Notes under the pieces: generated by a model
The model's database searches: none
The model's input: only the letters and a program-made list of their open reading frames with translations
Told to the model about the DNA's origin: nothing
In this document: positions 8,662 to 18,450 of the stretch, piece after piece
Layout of the letters: each line of letters starts with the position of its first letter
Numbering within the stretch: position 1 is the stretch's first letter
From: Photobacterium atrarenae
GTDB taxonomy: Bacteria; Pseudomonadota; Gammaproteobacteria; Enterobacterales; Vibrionaceae
Length of the DNA stretch: 64,000 nt
Reading direction: 5' to 3'
Assembly: GCF_024380015.1 (NCBI RefSeq)
Contig: NZ_CP101508.1
Coordinates: 1,550,902 to 1,614,901, forward strand
Made by a program: the position numbers and the translations under genes

Positions 8662-9339
8662 TTACAGGCCAAGTTCATCCAACAGGTCTAAATCGACTTC
8701 AGCTGAGGCTGATGCGGTTTCTTTTTCAGCCTGTGCTTTTTTTGTACTCTCGATAATGCTGTCCGGATCGAGATCTTCGTGCTGCTCGAAATCTTCCAGC
8801 TGGATAAACTCAGTTTTATCCATCGCCAGTTCTAAGTAGAAAATATTGCCTTTCGCGGTGGTGAAGCTCACCCGGCGTGCTTGCGGGCGATCCAGGTTGG
8901 TATCGACCGACAGCAAAATTTGTTTGTTCAGGGCCAGCATCTTCGGCTGGTTTTGCATAATGGAGATCCGTAGCTCACGACGGATTTTGCTGGTGAAATC
9001 ACCGACGACCTGGTTCATCAGTTCGCCGAGGACATCGGCCACCTCATCAGAGGAGTGGTGAATCGCCAGGTCATCTTCAGGGATGCCCATCTTCAGCATG
9101 TAGTTCTGGTACAGTTCCAGCGCTGCCTGTTGAGAGAAGTTATTGACCACCAGGCCGGTAAAGCCGCCGTCAAACAGAACGAAGCAGCCGATATCCGGCT
9201 TGAGGCTGGTTTTGTTGATCTTCTGAACCATGGCCGAGTAGCCGATCTGGCTATCAGTTGCCGTCGATAAGACCGTTGAAATGGACTGACACAGTTTCAG
9301 CAGAATGTCGTCAGTCGTAATGGTTTTGGTTTTTTTCAT
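8662..9339 (-). CDS. DUF3334 family protein (CheX-like)
   Basis: A 225-residue cytoplasmic protein matching the DUF3334 family known from Vibrionaceae and relatives. The middle (SSDEVADVLGELMNQVVGDFTSKIRREL) resembles the CheC/CheX/FliY helix E-x2-N arrangement, although only ELMNQVVGD is seen, so phosphatase activity is unproven. The C-terminus is acidic and ends in LDLLDELGL, which looks like a short docking helix. It lies near a receiver-CheX protein and two chemoreceptors, so a role in motility or chemotaxis signalling is plausible (inference). Confidence 0.72.
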   Translation of the reverse strand: MKKTKTITTDDILLKLCQSISTVLSTATDSQIGYSAMVQKINKTSLKPDIGCFVLFDGGFTGLVVNNFSQQAALELYQNYMLKMGIPEDDLAIHHSSDEVADVLGELMNQVVGDFTSKIRRELRISIMQNQPKMLALNKQILLSVDTNLDRPQARRVSFTTAKGNIFYLELAMDKTEFIQLEDFEQHEDLDPDSIIESTKKAQAEKETASASAEVDLDLLDELGL

Positions 9340-9471
9340 TGTCTCGGATACCTAGCTGGCTTTCACTGCAGTGTGCCATATCGCGGGCGAATGGCACAGG
9401 CGAGTGCGAAGCAAATTGAGATGGTTCACTGTTTTATGGACACATCTGGCAGACGCTGCCTGAATAGCGAC

Positions 9472-9831
9472 TTAAGCGAAGCGTTTTTCCAGATAGTTGA
9501 TGATATCAGCAGACTCATACATCCATTCGATTTCGCCGTTGTCTTGCTCTATACGCAGACAAGGGACTTTGCGTTTGCCGCCGCCGTTGATCAGCTCCTG
9601 CTCCCAGGATGTTTGCTTGGCATCCCGGGTTTCCAGCGGCAGGTTCAGGCGCTTCGCTGCACGACGAACTTTGACGCAAAATGGGCAAGCTTCAAATTGA
9701 TAGAGTTGAATTCGGCGCACTTCGGCATCAATCTGTTGTTGCTGAGCGGCCTCGCGCTTCATCGGCTTAGGAGAAAAAACAGCGTTGAAGAGAAGAATCA
9801 GGCGTCCGAGGATCCAGCGGATAACTTGCAT
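9472..9831 (-). CDS. Glutaredoxin / GST N-terminal domain protein
   Basis: A 119-residue thioredoxin-fold protein. One hydrophobic N-terminal segment (IRWILGRLILLFNAVF) suggests a membrane anchor. It is followed by the glutaredoxin strand and active site LYQFEACPFCVKVRRA, the cis-Pro region KVPCLRIE and the glutathione-binding ESADIINYL. The C-P-F-C site is dithiol. It should reduce disulfides with glutathione. The start is set at ATG 9831; the open frame continues 70 codons upstream but that part has no protein-like character and no ribosome site. Confidence 0.8.
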   Translation of the reverse strand: MQVIRWILGRLILLFNAVFSPKPMKREAAQQQQIDAEVRRIQLYQFEACPFCVKVRRAAKRLNLPLETRDAKQTSWEQELINGGGKRKVPCLRIEQDNGEIEWMYESADIINYLEKRFA

Positions 9832-10169
9832 GGGCGAGAGAGTCCTTGATGTTATGGATTTGGGGAGCGATTGTATTACATGCGGTCTGAATTGGTAACT
9901 AAAAAGTATCGGCTGTGTCTGTCCGTGTGACTTGTGAACCCGGAGGCGTGACGGCAGGTTTGGTGGGGGAGCGGATGGAGACTGATTTTCGCTGAAACTA
10001 CCGGTATTTGTATGATGTTGGAACACTGTCGTCTTTTTGACTGTCACTGGCGTGGATAGTGAAAAATTCGATCCAGCTCACTTATTAAAACTATTTCATA
10101 GTGTCCAATGAGGATTATGACATCGGTCGATTATGATTAGAGTGGCATTTTTAGAGGGAACCAACGCTA
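9832..10169. other. Divergent intergenic region
   Basis: Carries the promoters of the glutaredoxin-like gene (minus) and of the receiver-CheX operon (plus). The last 100 bases are AT-rich. No hairpin with a T run and no recognisable operator was found. Confidence 0.5.
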
Positions 10170-11153
10170 GTGGCGAAAACTCATAACATTCTTATCTGTG
10201 ACGATTCACCCGTCGTACACCGGGCGATGTCGAGGATTTTATCCGGACAACCATCAGTCTCTTTGTTCTTTGCTGAAAATGGTAAAGAGGGTTTGGCGTG
10301 TCTTGCGGCCCAGCCGATCGACGTTATGTTCCTTGATTTGACGATGCCGGTTATGGATGGCTTTGAGGTTCTCAGCGAGCTCTCGGCGACCGCGCATCAG
10401 ACTAAGATCATCATCTTGTCGGCGGATGTCCAGCGGCAGGCCATGGAGCGTTGTATCGCCCTGGGCGCGCACCAGTTTGTGCCAAAACCCTTTGATCCCC
10501 ATCATCTCATTTCAGTACTGAAGCCTTTGGGGATCACCCTGGCCGCCGCCCAGGAGCCGCCCTCGACCCTTATGAGTCATGATGAATATTGCTATATTCA
10601 GGCTTTCAAAGAGGTCGCGAATGTGGCGCTCGGTAGGGGGGCGGCTATTATCTCGGATCATTTCGGCGACTTCATCAAGATGCCGTTGCCAAATGTGGCC
10701 TGTCTTACGCCGGGTGAATTGGAAATGACAATTGATGATATCCGGCAGCAAACTGAGCTGGTTGCGATCGCACAGCGATTTATCGGCGGCGGGATCCATG
10801 GTGAGGCCTTGGTCTGCCTGCGCGGGAAGGATGTGGAGCAATTCGGTGCCCGGTTGGGGTTTAGTCAGGTGGATGAGCATAAGAACGAAATCGTGATTGA
10901 TATTGCCAACCTGATGGTGTCGTCATTCCTGGGCGCTTTGTCGGAGCAAATCAATATTCCATTTTCGGTGCGCCAGCCTATTTTACTGGAAGATTATATG
11001 ATCTGGACCGATGGCGAATGTGTTTCAACCGAGCTGTTTACGGTGGAATATACCTATCGGGCGGAATCGATGGATCTGGAGTGCGAGGTGCTGTTTATGA
11101 TGGATGACAGCTCGACTAAAGTGATCAAAAAAGTAATGGATACCTTACATTGA
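10170..11153 (+). CDS. Response regulator with CheX-like phosphatase domain
   Basis: A 327-residue protein with an N-terminal receiver (ICDDSP acidic pocket, phospho-acceptor Asp in FLDLTMPVMDG at about residue 56, Lys in FVPKPFDP) and a C-terminal CheC/CheX-type domain of about 180 residues (NEIVIDIANLMVSSFLGALS). CheX-type domains dephosphorylate CheY-P, so the protein may act as a regulated phosphatase or signal output in chemotaxis. The start is GTG 10170 with AGAGGGA upstream. The stop codon overlaps the TTG start of the diguanylate cyclase, so the two are coupled. Confidence 0.8.
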   Translation: MAKTHNILICDDSPVVHRAMSRILSGQPSVSLFFAENGKEGLACLAAQPIDVMFLDLTMPVMDGFEVLSELSATAHQTKIIILSADVQRQAMERCIALGAHQFVPKPFDPHHLISVLKPLGITLAAAQEPPSTLMSHDEYCYIQAFKEVANVALGRGAAIISDHFGDFIKMPLPNVACLTPGELEMTIDDIRQQTELVAIAQRFIGGGIHGEALVCLRGKDVEQFGARLGFSQVDEHKNEIVIDIANLMVSSFLGALSEQINIPFSVRQPILLEDYMIWTDGECVSTELFTVEYTYRAESMDLECEVLFMMDDSSTKVIKKVMDTLH

Positions 11154-12148
11154 ATCAAGTAACGCTTTCAGACTTTCACCTGACGATGCAGGTTCTCGAT
11201 AATATTGATGCCGGGGTGGTGATTCTTGATAAAGATCACCAGGTGTGGGCGTGGAATTCGTTCATGCAGGCGTATAGTGGCATTACTTCGGATCGGATCA
11301 TTGGCAAGAACCTGTTTGAGGTGATGGCGGATCTTCCGGTTGCCTGGTTGAAGCAAAAAATTGACTCGACGTTTAAGCTCAGAATGCGTTCTTTCAGTTG
11401 CTGGGAAGATCGGCCCAGCATCTTCCATTTTAGAAATTTCAGCCCGGTGACCGGTGGCGCGTCTCTGATGTATCAGAACATGACCCTGACGCCACTCAAA
11501 TCTCTCAACGGGGAATTCAGCCATATTTGCCTGACGATTACCGATGTGTCGGATATTGCGAAAAGCAAAACCCATTTACGAGAGTCCAATGAGCAACTGA
11601 CCCATTTGAGTATGACCGACAGGTTGACTCAGCTCTATAACCGGGGGCACTGGGAGGCTTGCCTGGCTGAAGAGTTCGAACGTTGCCGGACAGCGAATAT
11701 GCCGTCAACACTGGTGATGTTTGATATTGACCACTTCAAAAAGGTCAATGATACCTTTGGTCATGTTGCTGGTGACGGGGTGATCCGCACCGTCGCCAGT
11801 ATGTTGAGGCGAACCAAGCGTCAGAGCGATATTGCCGGGCGGTACGGCGGTGAAGAGTTTGGGGTCATTTTGCCGGGAACCTCGGCAGAGTTGGGGCTGT
11901 ATTTTACCGAGCGGCTCAGAACACGTATTGAAGCGGCCTCCGTCGCGGTGGATGTGCGCAGTATTAATGTCACGATCAGTCTGGGGATCTGTGAATGGGC
12001 CCCTTGGATGCAAGGGTACGAGCATTGGCTCGAGTTGTCGGATCGTGCTTTGTACCATTCCAAACAAAATGGCCGCAACCAGACGACCGTTTTTTCAAAA
12101 GAACTGGGAGACGGGCGAACCCGGCATCAGCAGAAGCTTTGTAGCTGA
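11150..12148 (+). CDS. PAS-GGDEF diguanylate cyclase
   Basis: A 332-residue protein with an N-terminal PAS domain (VLDNIDAGVVILDKDHQVWAWN), a short coiled linker and a GGDEF domain. The latter has DRLTQLYNRGHWE, FDIDHFKKVNDTFGH and the active-site loop RYGGEEFGVILP, so all catalytic residues for c-di-GMP synthesis are present. No RxxD inhibitory site is seen five residues before the loop. It starts with TTG inside the upstream stop codon (TTGA), which implies translational coupling with the receiver-CheX protein and links c-di-GMP output to that signalling partner. Confidence 0.88.
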   Translation: MNQVTLSDFHLTMQVLDNIDAGVVILDKDHQVWAWNSFMQAYSGITSDRIIGKNLFEVMADLPVAWLKQKIDSTFKLRMRSFSCWEDRPSIFHFRNFSPVTGGASLMYQNMTLTPLKSLNGEFSHICLTITDVSDIAKSKTHLRESNEQLTHLSMTDRLTQLYNRGHWEACLAEEFERCRTANMPSTLVMFDIDHFKKVNDTFGHVAGDGVIRTVASMLRRTKRQSDIAGRYGGEEFGVILPGTSAELGLYFTERLRTRIEAASVAVDVRSINVTISLGICEWAPWMQGYEHWLELSDRALYHSKQNGRNQTTVFSKELGDGRTRHQQKLCS

Positions 12149-12301
12149 CAGGCTCTGCGGTTTTCGAGAGAGTCAACATTCATGTGTGTTGATTGTTGTT
12201 ATTTTGCGATCCTTTACCGCTAGCGTTCGTAAGAGTGTTGTAATTTTGCAGAGACTTCTTAGAATTGAGGCAAATACGTACTACGGCTGTCAAAAAGTGT
12301 T

Positions 12302-12655
12302 ATGGTTGTTGAATCTGAAGGTTATCACGCGCTGATAGAATATTTTACTGAGCATTTATCACTATTCGAAAATGTCAGTAAAGACGGGTGCAGTGAGACA
12401 GTAGAAGATGTGGTTACGGATCTGATCGCCACGAATCTCATGGCGGTTTTCTCCCAAAATCCTGATCTGGAGGCGGACTTTCGCTTCAAGTTGATGCAGG
12501 AAGCCGATGCGGTAGTGGATGATCTCAGTGAGGTCCTGGCGGGGGCATGGCATTGCTGCCCGAGCAATGAGCAAATTGCATTTCTGGAAGATTATATTGG
12601 ACTGGTGAAAAACCTGTTTGATAGCGCCATTAGCCAGCAAGTTTGCCGAAGCTAA
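12302..12655 (+). CDS. DUF3802 family protein
   Basis: A 117-residue acidic, helical cytoplasmic protein that resembles DUF3802 proteins of Vibrionaceae, especially in the ends GYHALIEYFTEHL and FLEDYIGLVKNLFDSAIS. No catalytic motif is visible and the function is unknown. It has its own terminator at 12687. The preceding 150 bases hold its promoter; no good ribosome site is seen upstream of the ATG. Confidence 0.65.
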   Translation: MVVESEGYHALIEYFTEHLSLFENVSKDGCSETVEDVVTDLIATNLMAVFSQNPDLEADFRFKLMQEADAVVDDLSEVLAGAWHCCPSNEQIAFLEDYIGLVKNLFDSAISQQVCRS

Positions 12656-12686
12656 TTGGTTGTTGTTTAAACCGGATTTCATTGCA

Positions 12687-12717
12687 GAAGGCAGCCTTGG
12701 CTGCCTTCTCTTTTTTG
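12687..12717 (+). terminator. Rho-independent terminator
   Basis: AGAAGGCAGC, short loop, CTGCCTTCT and a T run; ends the DUF3802 transcript. Confidence 0.9.
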
Positions 12718-13013
12718 CGTGTCTTATCACAAATGAGTTTGCAAACTCAGTATTGTGGTTAATCTTTGATACTGAATCGTATGATTTCTACCCGAATTCC
12801 CGTTTTATATTCCCCAGAGTAATGATTGGCGTGAAGCCATCCTATCAATCCTACTGATCTAATTGATAAAAAGCATACTGTGAAATAATTTTGTCATAGT
12901 CCTCGAGTACTTTAGCGGCGCGTCATTGGAACAAGATCACAGTTATTTATTAGTTATTAAAACTGAAACCTTTGTCAGTCACCATAGCACGAGGTAGATC
13001 AGGGACTTTACTC
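12718..13013. other. AT-rich intergenic region before the chemoreceptor gene
   Basis: Presumed promoter region of the chemoreceptor gene. One short open frame overlaps the terminator and is not protein-like. No other element recognised. Confidence 0.45.
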
Positions 13014-15047
13014 ATGAAACAAACCAAGCTCGGCAAATCCAGGCTATCGATTGTCACTTATATCCAAATTGTTTTTCTGTTGCTCGTTTGTATGGGCGGC
13101 ATGCTGTCTTATTTCGGAAATAAGGGGCTCAATGATGTCTCGCGGGAGTTTGAAACCCTGAGTAAGCAGGCGTTGCCTGTTGCGATGAACAACGCTGAAA
13201 TCATTCAGGGATCGATGCAGACGGCTCAGCGTCTAGCTGAAGTGTTCAACAGTGGTTCGCTCGAAGAACTGGAGGCTGCCGCGGATCAGCTTAATCGCGA
13301 TCAGCAAAGTGTGATTGCGGCTATTGATGAGCTCGGCACCCTGGCAGAGCAATATCAAATTAATTGGCTGATGGAAGATGTGACGCGGGTGAAGCAGGGC
13401 ATGAATCAGCTACGCGTCATGTCGCAGACGTTACGTGATTCGCAGCAGAAAATTCTGGAAACCAAAGCGCAGATTATCAGCGATAAAGCCATGATGAATT
13501 ATGCGGTCTCCGGTGTCCGGGCTGAAATGAGCCGGTTGGGGATGGACTTGTATGCCGGGAACCCGACAGGCCTGAATCATGTCAATAATTTCGTCAACCA
13601 CTCTTTGGAGATGGCCAGCAACCTCATCGCCTTGTTAATTGAAACCGACGTCGCGAAGGCTGAAAAATTGGCCAAGGGCCTAAAACGAACCAACCTGGCT
13701 GGAATGACTTATGCTTGGCGAGAGCTGACGCAAATCAACAGTACCCTTGAAGACTACACCAGTGTGACGGTGCCGTTTGACATGGTGAAAGCCTTGTATG
13801 CGGATGATGGGCTCGTCGCACGCCACCTGCATGTGCTGCACTTGATGGAGCTACAGGCCCTGAAAGTTGACGAGGCACGCGGCTTGATTGCGACGGTAAT
13901 GAGTGAAGTGGATACTTTGACGGCCGGGGCAAATACCATGGTGAGTCAGGGCAAGCAGGGTGTGAGCCAGGCCAGTGAAAATGCCATTACTTTGTTTGTC
14001 ACCCTCAGTATTGCCGGCTTAATTCTGGCTGTCGCCGCAAGTAGTTGGATCAGCCATACCGTCAGAAGTTCGCTGAAGAAGATTGACCGGGTCGTGAAAG
14101 CAACCAGCAACGGCGATTTGACAGCGCGGGCAACGCAGCATGCACCGAAAGAGTTTGCCGTGCTGGGCGGCTTGCTGAACCAGTCCAATATCAATAACAG
14201 CCGGATCCTGGGGAAATTGGTTGAAAACAGCAACAGCCTCAATGCCGCAGCAGAGAGTAGCCAGCAAGCAGCTTCAGCTTCACGCGTTGCGCTGAAAGAG
14301 CAAAGTGACGAGCTGGCGACGATTGCCACGGCGATTAACCAGCTGGAGTGTTCGATCAAAGAGATTGTCTCGAGTACTTCCGAATCAGAAGCCGAAGCCG
14401 AAAAAGCCCATGAGCTGGCCTTGCAGGGGGTAGAGATTATTAAGCGCAGTACATCGGGCCTTCGCTCGCTGGATCAACAATTTATCGTTAACGAACAACG
14501 CATGGTCGAGCTGGGAAATCATGTCAATAAGATCACCGAGGTGGTGGAGCTGATCAGCTCGATTGCTGATAACACCAACTTGCTGGCGCTCAATGCGGCC
14601 ATAGAAGCCGCGCGCGCCGGAGAGCAGGGGCGTGGTTTTGCTGTGGTAGCCGATGAGGTCAGAAAGCTGGCGAGTCAGACCAACCAGCAGACAGAATCAA
14701 TTCGCAAGACGATTGCCGAGCTGCACCAGGCGGCGAAAGATGCCAATGAAGCCATGGTGGTCAGCCGCTCGGAGATGACCGCCTCGATTGAACTCAGCAG
14801 TGATGTGCAGACTGCGATTGATCAGATCCAGAAGATGATCGCCTCGATTAACGATAAAGTGATCACCATCGCTGCGGCGACTCAGCAGCAGGAAAATGCA
14901 TCCGTCGAAGTGGGTCGCAGTGTGGAGCAGGTCGCCAATCAGGCCAAAACCAACAGTCGACAGCTCAAAACGCTGGTGAAAGAGGCTGGTACTGTCGCAG
15001 AAGTGGCTAACCAGCAACAGGAGCTCCTGTCGAACTATCATCTGTAA
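13014..15047 (+). CDS. Methyl-accepting chemotaxis protein
   Basis: A 677-residue chemoreceptor. After a basic N-terminus comes TM1 ([19 protein letters not shown]), a long all-helical periplasmic sensor of about 290 residues (possibly HBM-like; ligand unknown), TM2 near residue 345 ([19 protein letters not shown]), a HAMP linker and the cytoplasmic coiled coil. The tip sequence [20 protein letters not shown] and [10 protein letters not shown] is canonical. ATG 13014 (MKQTKLGK) is preferred over the earlier TTG because it gives a compact basic N-terminus. It sits alone with its own terminator at 15091. Confidence 0.92.
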   Translation: MKQTKLGKSRLSIVTYIQIVFLLLVCMGGMLSYFGNKGLNDVSREFETLSKQALPVAMNNAEIIQGSMQTAQRLAEVFNSGSLEELEAAADQLNRDQQSVIAAIDELGTLAEQYQINWLMEDVTRVKQGMNQLRVMSQTLRDSQQKILETKAQIISDKAMMNYAVSGVRAEMSRLGMDLYAGNPTGLNHVNNFVNHSLEMASNLIALLIETDVAKAEKLAKGLKRTNLAGMTYAWRELTQINSTLEDYTSVTVPFDMVKALYADDGLVARHLHVLHLMELQALKVDEARGLIATVMSEVDTLTAGANTMVSQGKQGVSQASENAITLFVTLSIAGLILAVAASSWISHTVRSSLKKIDRVVKATSNGDLTARATQHAPKEFAVLGGLLNQSNINNSRILGKLVENSNSLNAAAESSQQAASASRVALKEQSDELATIATAINQLECSIKEIVSSTSESEAEAEKAHELALQGVEIIKRSTSGLRSLDQQFIVNEQRMVELGNHVNKITEVVELISSIADNTNLLALNAAIEAARAGEQGRGFAVVADEVRKLASQTNQQTESIRKTIAELHQAAKDANEAMVVSRSEMTASIELSSDVQTAIDQIQKMIASINDKVITIAAATQQQENASVEVGRSVEQVANQAKTNSRQLKTLVKEAGTVAEVANQQQELLSNYHL

Positions 15048-15090
15048 TCGGCTTCACCGTCGGGAGAGTTTTCATTGCAACCACAAGAAG

Positions 15091-15116
15091 CGCCAGTACA
15101 ATACTGGCGTTTTTTG
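15091..15116 (+). terminator. Rho-independent terminator
   Basis: CGCCAGTA, three-base loop, TACTGGCG, then TTTTTT. Confidence 0.92.
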
Positions 15117-15150
15117 TTTGAGTCATTTCCGTGAGGTTGAAAGGGCTGTG

Positions 15151-15867
15151 ATGCGAATTCACGCGGTACACCATCTATATCAGGAGCGTTTAGCGCGCTC
15201 GACCCGCCCTTACCGGGCGCGCGGCTGCAACGTTGAGCGTTGCAGCTTTTGCATGCTGCGGCCGCATTTATGCATCTGTGCCGATAAGCCGCAAATCAGT
15301 TCTCAGGCTGCCTTCCTGCTGCTCATGTATGATGATGAGGTTTTAAAGCCAAGTAACACCGGGCGGCTGATTGCCGATTTATTCGAAGATACCTTCGCTT
15401 ATATCTGGTCTCGAACCGAGCCGGATCCAGCGTTGCTGGCCCTGCTTGCCGATCCGCAGTGGCAGCCTTATGTGGTCTTCCCGGCTGAATACACCGAGCC
15501 CGAGCGGGTGGCTGAAAACGTAGTGATTGAGCCGGGTAAGCGGCCGCTGTTTATTCTGTTGGACGGCAGCTGGGCCGAAGCCAAGAAAATGTTTCGTAAG
15601 AGCCCGTATCTGAATGATTTTCCGGTGCTTTCGATTCAGACGGAGCAGCCGTCCCGCTACAAAGTTCGCGAAGCGGCGAAAGCCGGACAGCTCGGCACAG
15701 CGGAAGTGGCGGCCAGAATTATCGATCGGTATGGCGAGGCGCACAATGCCGAAACGCTGGATCTCTGGTTTGATGTGTTCCGTGAGCATTACCTGACCGG
15801 CAAGCTGAACCGGCAACTGCCGGAAGCGTCTGCCATGAAGCAACTCAATGCCTTTGTTGCCGCGTAA
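15151..15867 (+). CDS. tapT: tRNA-uridine aminocarboxypropyltransferase TapT (DTW domain)
   Basis: A 238-residue DTW-domain protein strongly resembling E. coli TapT (YfiP), which adds the acp group from S-adenosylmethionine to U47 of tRNAs. Visible: two CxxC-like pairs near the start (CSFCMLRPHLCIC), KPSNTGRLIADL, the SAM-site motif ILLDGSWAEAKKMFRKSPYL (DGSW instead of DGTW) and SRYKVREA. The open frame begins inside the previous terminator, so ATG 15151 with AAAGGG upstream is used. Single-gene unit. Confidence 0.9.
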   Translation: MRIHAVHHLYQERLARSTRPYRARGCNVERCSFCMLRPHLCICADKPQISSQAAFLLLMYDDEVLKPSNTGRLIADLFEDTFAYIWSRTEPDPALLALLADPQWQPYVVFPAEYTEPERVAENVVIEPGKRPLFILLDGSWAEAKKMFRKSPYLNDFPVLSIQTEQPSRYKVREAAKAGQLGTAEVAARIIDRYGEAHNAETLDLWFDVFREHYLTGKLNRQLPEASAMKQLNAFVAA

Positions 15868-16050
15868 TCTTGTAATTTTAGAACAGGCGAAAGGGTTTTT
15901 ATGCAACACCCTGTTGTTTCTTTCGGCAAACGCGAGCCATCTCGCTGAGGTGGCTGACTAAATTTGTGCTGCATCACAGTCTGTAGGTGTAGAACTATGG
16001 ATAATTTTTTCAGTTTGATGTTTTAGTGATTTTATTGCGGAGTGTGCAGG

Positions 16051-16959
16051 ATGTACTACGGCTTTGATGTGGGTGGGACCAAAATTGAGTTTGGTGCCTT
16101 TAATGAAAAACTTGAGCGCGTGGCAACCGAGCGGGTGCCGACGCCGGGTGAGGACTATCATAAGCTGGTAGATACACTGGTCACCATGATTGAAAAATCC
16201 GATCAGGCATTTGGTTGTGAGGGCAAAGTGGGGATCGGGATCCCGGGCATGGAAGACGCCGAAGACGGCACGGTATTGACGTCCAACGTTCCTGCCGCCA
16301 AAGGGCAAACGCTCCGCCAGGATCTGGAACAGCGTCTGGGTCGCAGTGTAACCATTGACAACGATGCCAACTGTTTTGCCCTGTCGGAAGCCTGGGATGA
16401 AGATCTGCAAGGGGAGAAATCTGTCCTGGGTCTGATTTTGGGCACCGGTTTTGGTGGTGGGCTGGTGTTTGACGGTCAGGTTTTTTCCGGTAAAAACCAT
16501 GTTGCCGGTGAAGTCGGCCACACCCGGATGCCGATTGATGGCTGGTTCCACTTGGGGGAGAATGCACCGCTGTTTGCCTGTGGTTGCGAAAAGAAAGGCT
16601 GTATTGACAACTACCTTTCCGGCCGTGGTTTTGAACAGCTGTATGCCCACTACTATGGCGAGCAAGTGAAGGCGATTGAGATCATCCAGCGTTATCAAGC
16701 CGGGGATGAAAAAGCCGTTGAGCATGTCGATCGCTTCCTGGAGCTGCTGGCGATTTGTTTTGCCAACCTGTTCACGGCGCTGGACCCGCATGTGGTGGTT
16801 CTGGGCGGCGGGTTGTCGAATTTTGACCTGCTGTATACCGAGCTGCCAAAGCGCCTGCCGAAGCACCTGTTGTCTGTCGCGCGGGTTCCGAAAATTGTGA
16901 AAGCAAAATACGGCGATGCCGGCGGGGTTCGCGGCGCAGCGTTCCTCAATATTAAGTAA
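16051..16959 (+). CDS. nagK: N-acetyl-D-glucosamine kinase NagK
   Basis: A 302-residue ROK-family kinase closely matching E. coli NagK, which phosphorylates GlcNAc from cell-wall recycling or chitin breakdown. Visible: the ATP phosphate loop [11 protein letters not shown] at residues 4-14, GIGIPGM, the catalytic-region [22 protein letters not shown], the ROK zinc motif [17 protein letters not shown] and a C-terminal [15 protein letters not shown] 16051 gives the conserved MYYGFDVGG start. A terminator follows at 17011. Confidence 0.94.
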   Translation: MYYGFDVGGTKIEFGAFNEKLERVATERVPTPGEDYHKLVDTLVTMIEKSDQAFGCEGKVGIGIPGMEDAEDGTVLTSNVPAAKGQTLRQDLEQRLGRSVTIDNDANCFALSEAWDEDLQGEKSVLGLILGTGFGGGLVFDGQVFSGKNHVAGEVGHTRMPIDGWFHLGENAPLFACGCEKKGCIDNYLSGRGFEQLYAHYYGEQVKAIEIIQRYQAGDEKAVEHVDRFLELLAICFANLFTALDPHVVVLGGGLSNFDLLYTELPKRLPKHLLSVARVPKIVKAKYGDAGGVRGAAFLNIK

Positions 16960-17010
16960 CGCGATGTCATGACAGCCACCGTGATACGATGCGTGGCTAC
17001 AGATGCGAGA

Positions 17011-17036
17011 AGGGAGCGAAAAGCTCCCTTTTTTTG
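17011..17036 (+). terminator. Rho-independent terminator of nagK
   Basis: AGGGAGC, GAAAA loop, GCTCCCT and a T run. It lies inside the long open frame leading into rhlE, showing that the frame's upstream part is not coding. Confidence 0.92.
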
Positions 17037-17086
17037 TCTGCAATCTGTTAGAATCCGCGCCTGATTTGAAGATGTGGAACCGCAAA

Positions 17087-18358
17087 ATGTCCTTTCATGC
17101 CCTGGGGCTGCAAAGCCAGCTCGTCGAAACCGTGACCCGATTGGGTTTCGAAACCCCGACCCCTGTTCAGCAACAAGCGATCCCTGAAGTGCTGGCCGGG
17201 CATGATATTCTGGCGGGTGCCCAGACCGGGACCGGGAAGACCGCAGCGTTTGGCTTGCCGCTGCTGCATCGCCTGATGGATACCGGCAGTGACAGTTTAC
17301 CGGAAGCGCGCGATGCGGCCGGCACTCCGGCCCGCGTCCGGGCGTTGATCCTGACTCCGACCCGGGAGCTGGCCCAGCAGGTGTATGACAATATCACGGC
17401 CTACAGTGAAGGTACCGGGGTGAAAACTGTGGTCGCTTATGGCGGCACTAGTATGAAAATGCAGGTTGCGGCGCTGCGTCAGGGCGTGGATATCCTGATT
17501 GCCACGCCTGGTCGTTTGCTGGATCACGCCCACGTGCGCACCATCGACTTGGCAGATGTGCAATATCTGGTGCTGGATGAAGCGGACCGGATGCTGGATA
17601 TGGGGTTCATTGACGATATCAAGCGGATTATCCGGCGGATGAAGTCGGCCCGTCAGACCCTGTTTTTCTCGGCAACCTTTGCCGGGCCGGTGAAAAAGCT
17701 GGCGTATAGTATTTTGCAAGAGCCGAAGCTGATTGAAGTCACGCCGTCAAACAGCACGGCCGTCACAGTCGAGCAGATGGTGTACCCGGTCGATAAACAC
17801 CGCAAGCAAGAGCTGCTGGCGTATCTGATCGGCTCGCGCAACTGGCAGCAGGTGCTGGTGTTTACCAAGACCAAGCAGGGGGCAGAAGCGCTGGCAAAAG
17901 AGCTCAAGCTTGACGGCATTAAAGCGGTGTCGATCCATGGGGATAAAAGCCAGGGCGCGAGGCAGCGATCCCTGGATGAGTTTAAGAGCGGTAAAGCCCG
18001 GGTGTTGGTGGCGACGGATGTGGCGGCCCGCGGGATTGATATCGAGCAGCTCGAGTATGTGGTGAACTTCGATATGCCGTTTAAAGCGGAAGATTATGTG
18101 CATCGTATCGGGCGAACCGGCCGGGCCGGGAAAACCGGATATGCAGTGTCACTGATGAGCCTGGATGAAGAATGGGCGCTGCGGGCCATTGAAGATCTGC
18201 TCGATACCCGGTTGCCGCAGCAATGGTTGGAAGGTTACGAGCCGGACCCGACCATTGAACCGCCGGAACATCAGCGCCGGGGACGCTCAGCGGACAAACG
18301 CCGCGCCAAAGCACGTGCGAAAGTCCACCAGGGGCGGGGGCGTAAGCGTCGGGTGTGA
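17087..18358 (+). CDS. rhlE: DEAD-box ATP-dependent RNA helicase RhlE
   Basis: A 423-residue DEAD-box helicase. It starts MSFHALGLQSQLVETVTRLG like RhlE, then shows the Q motif PTPVQQQAIP, Walker A AQTGTGKTAAF, PTRELAQQ, DEAD box VLDEADRMLDMGF, SAT, the C-terminal VLVATDVAARGIDI and the motif VI HRIGRTGRAGKTG. The basic C-terminal tail (RRAKARAKVHQGRGRKRRV) would bind RNA. RhlE acts in RNA folding and ribosome maturation. ATG 17087 was chosen because the upstream frame crosses the nagK terminator. Confidence 0.9.
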   Translation: MSFHALGLQSQLVETVTRLGFETPTPVQQQAIPEVLAGHDILAGAQTGTGKTAAFGLPLLHRLMDTGSDSLPEARDAAGTPARVRALILTPTRELAQQVYDNITAYSEGTGVKTVVAYGGTSMKMQVAALRQGVDILIATPGRLLDHAHVRTIDLADVQYLVLDEADRMLDMGFIDDIKRIIRRMKSARQTLFFSATFAGPVKKLAYSILQEPKLIEVTPSNSTAVTVEQMVYPVDKHRKQELLAYLIGSRNWQQVLVFTKTKQGAEALAKELKLDGIKAVSIHGDKSQGARQRSLDEFKSGKARVLVATDVAARGIDIEQLEYVVNFDMPFKAEDYVHRIGRTGRAGKTGYAVSLMSLDEEWALRAIEDLLDTRLPQQWLEGYEPDPTIEPPEHQRRGRSADKRRAKARAKVHQGRGRKRRV

Positions 18359-18450
18359 CTTAGGACCCGGATAACGGTGGGGCCGGGTTGTGCGTTGACA
18401 GGGTAGAGAACCTACTCTAAGGTCATGAATTATCGGAAAAGGAATTGCGT

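Noticed and set aside
12618-12857. 79-codon plus-strand frame after DUF3802
   Set aside because: It runs through the DUF3802 stop region and its terminator, so it is not a gene.
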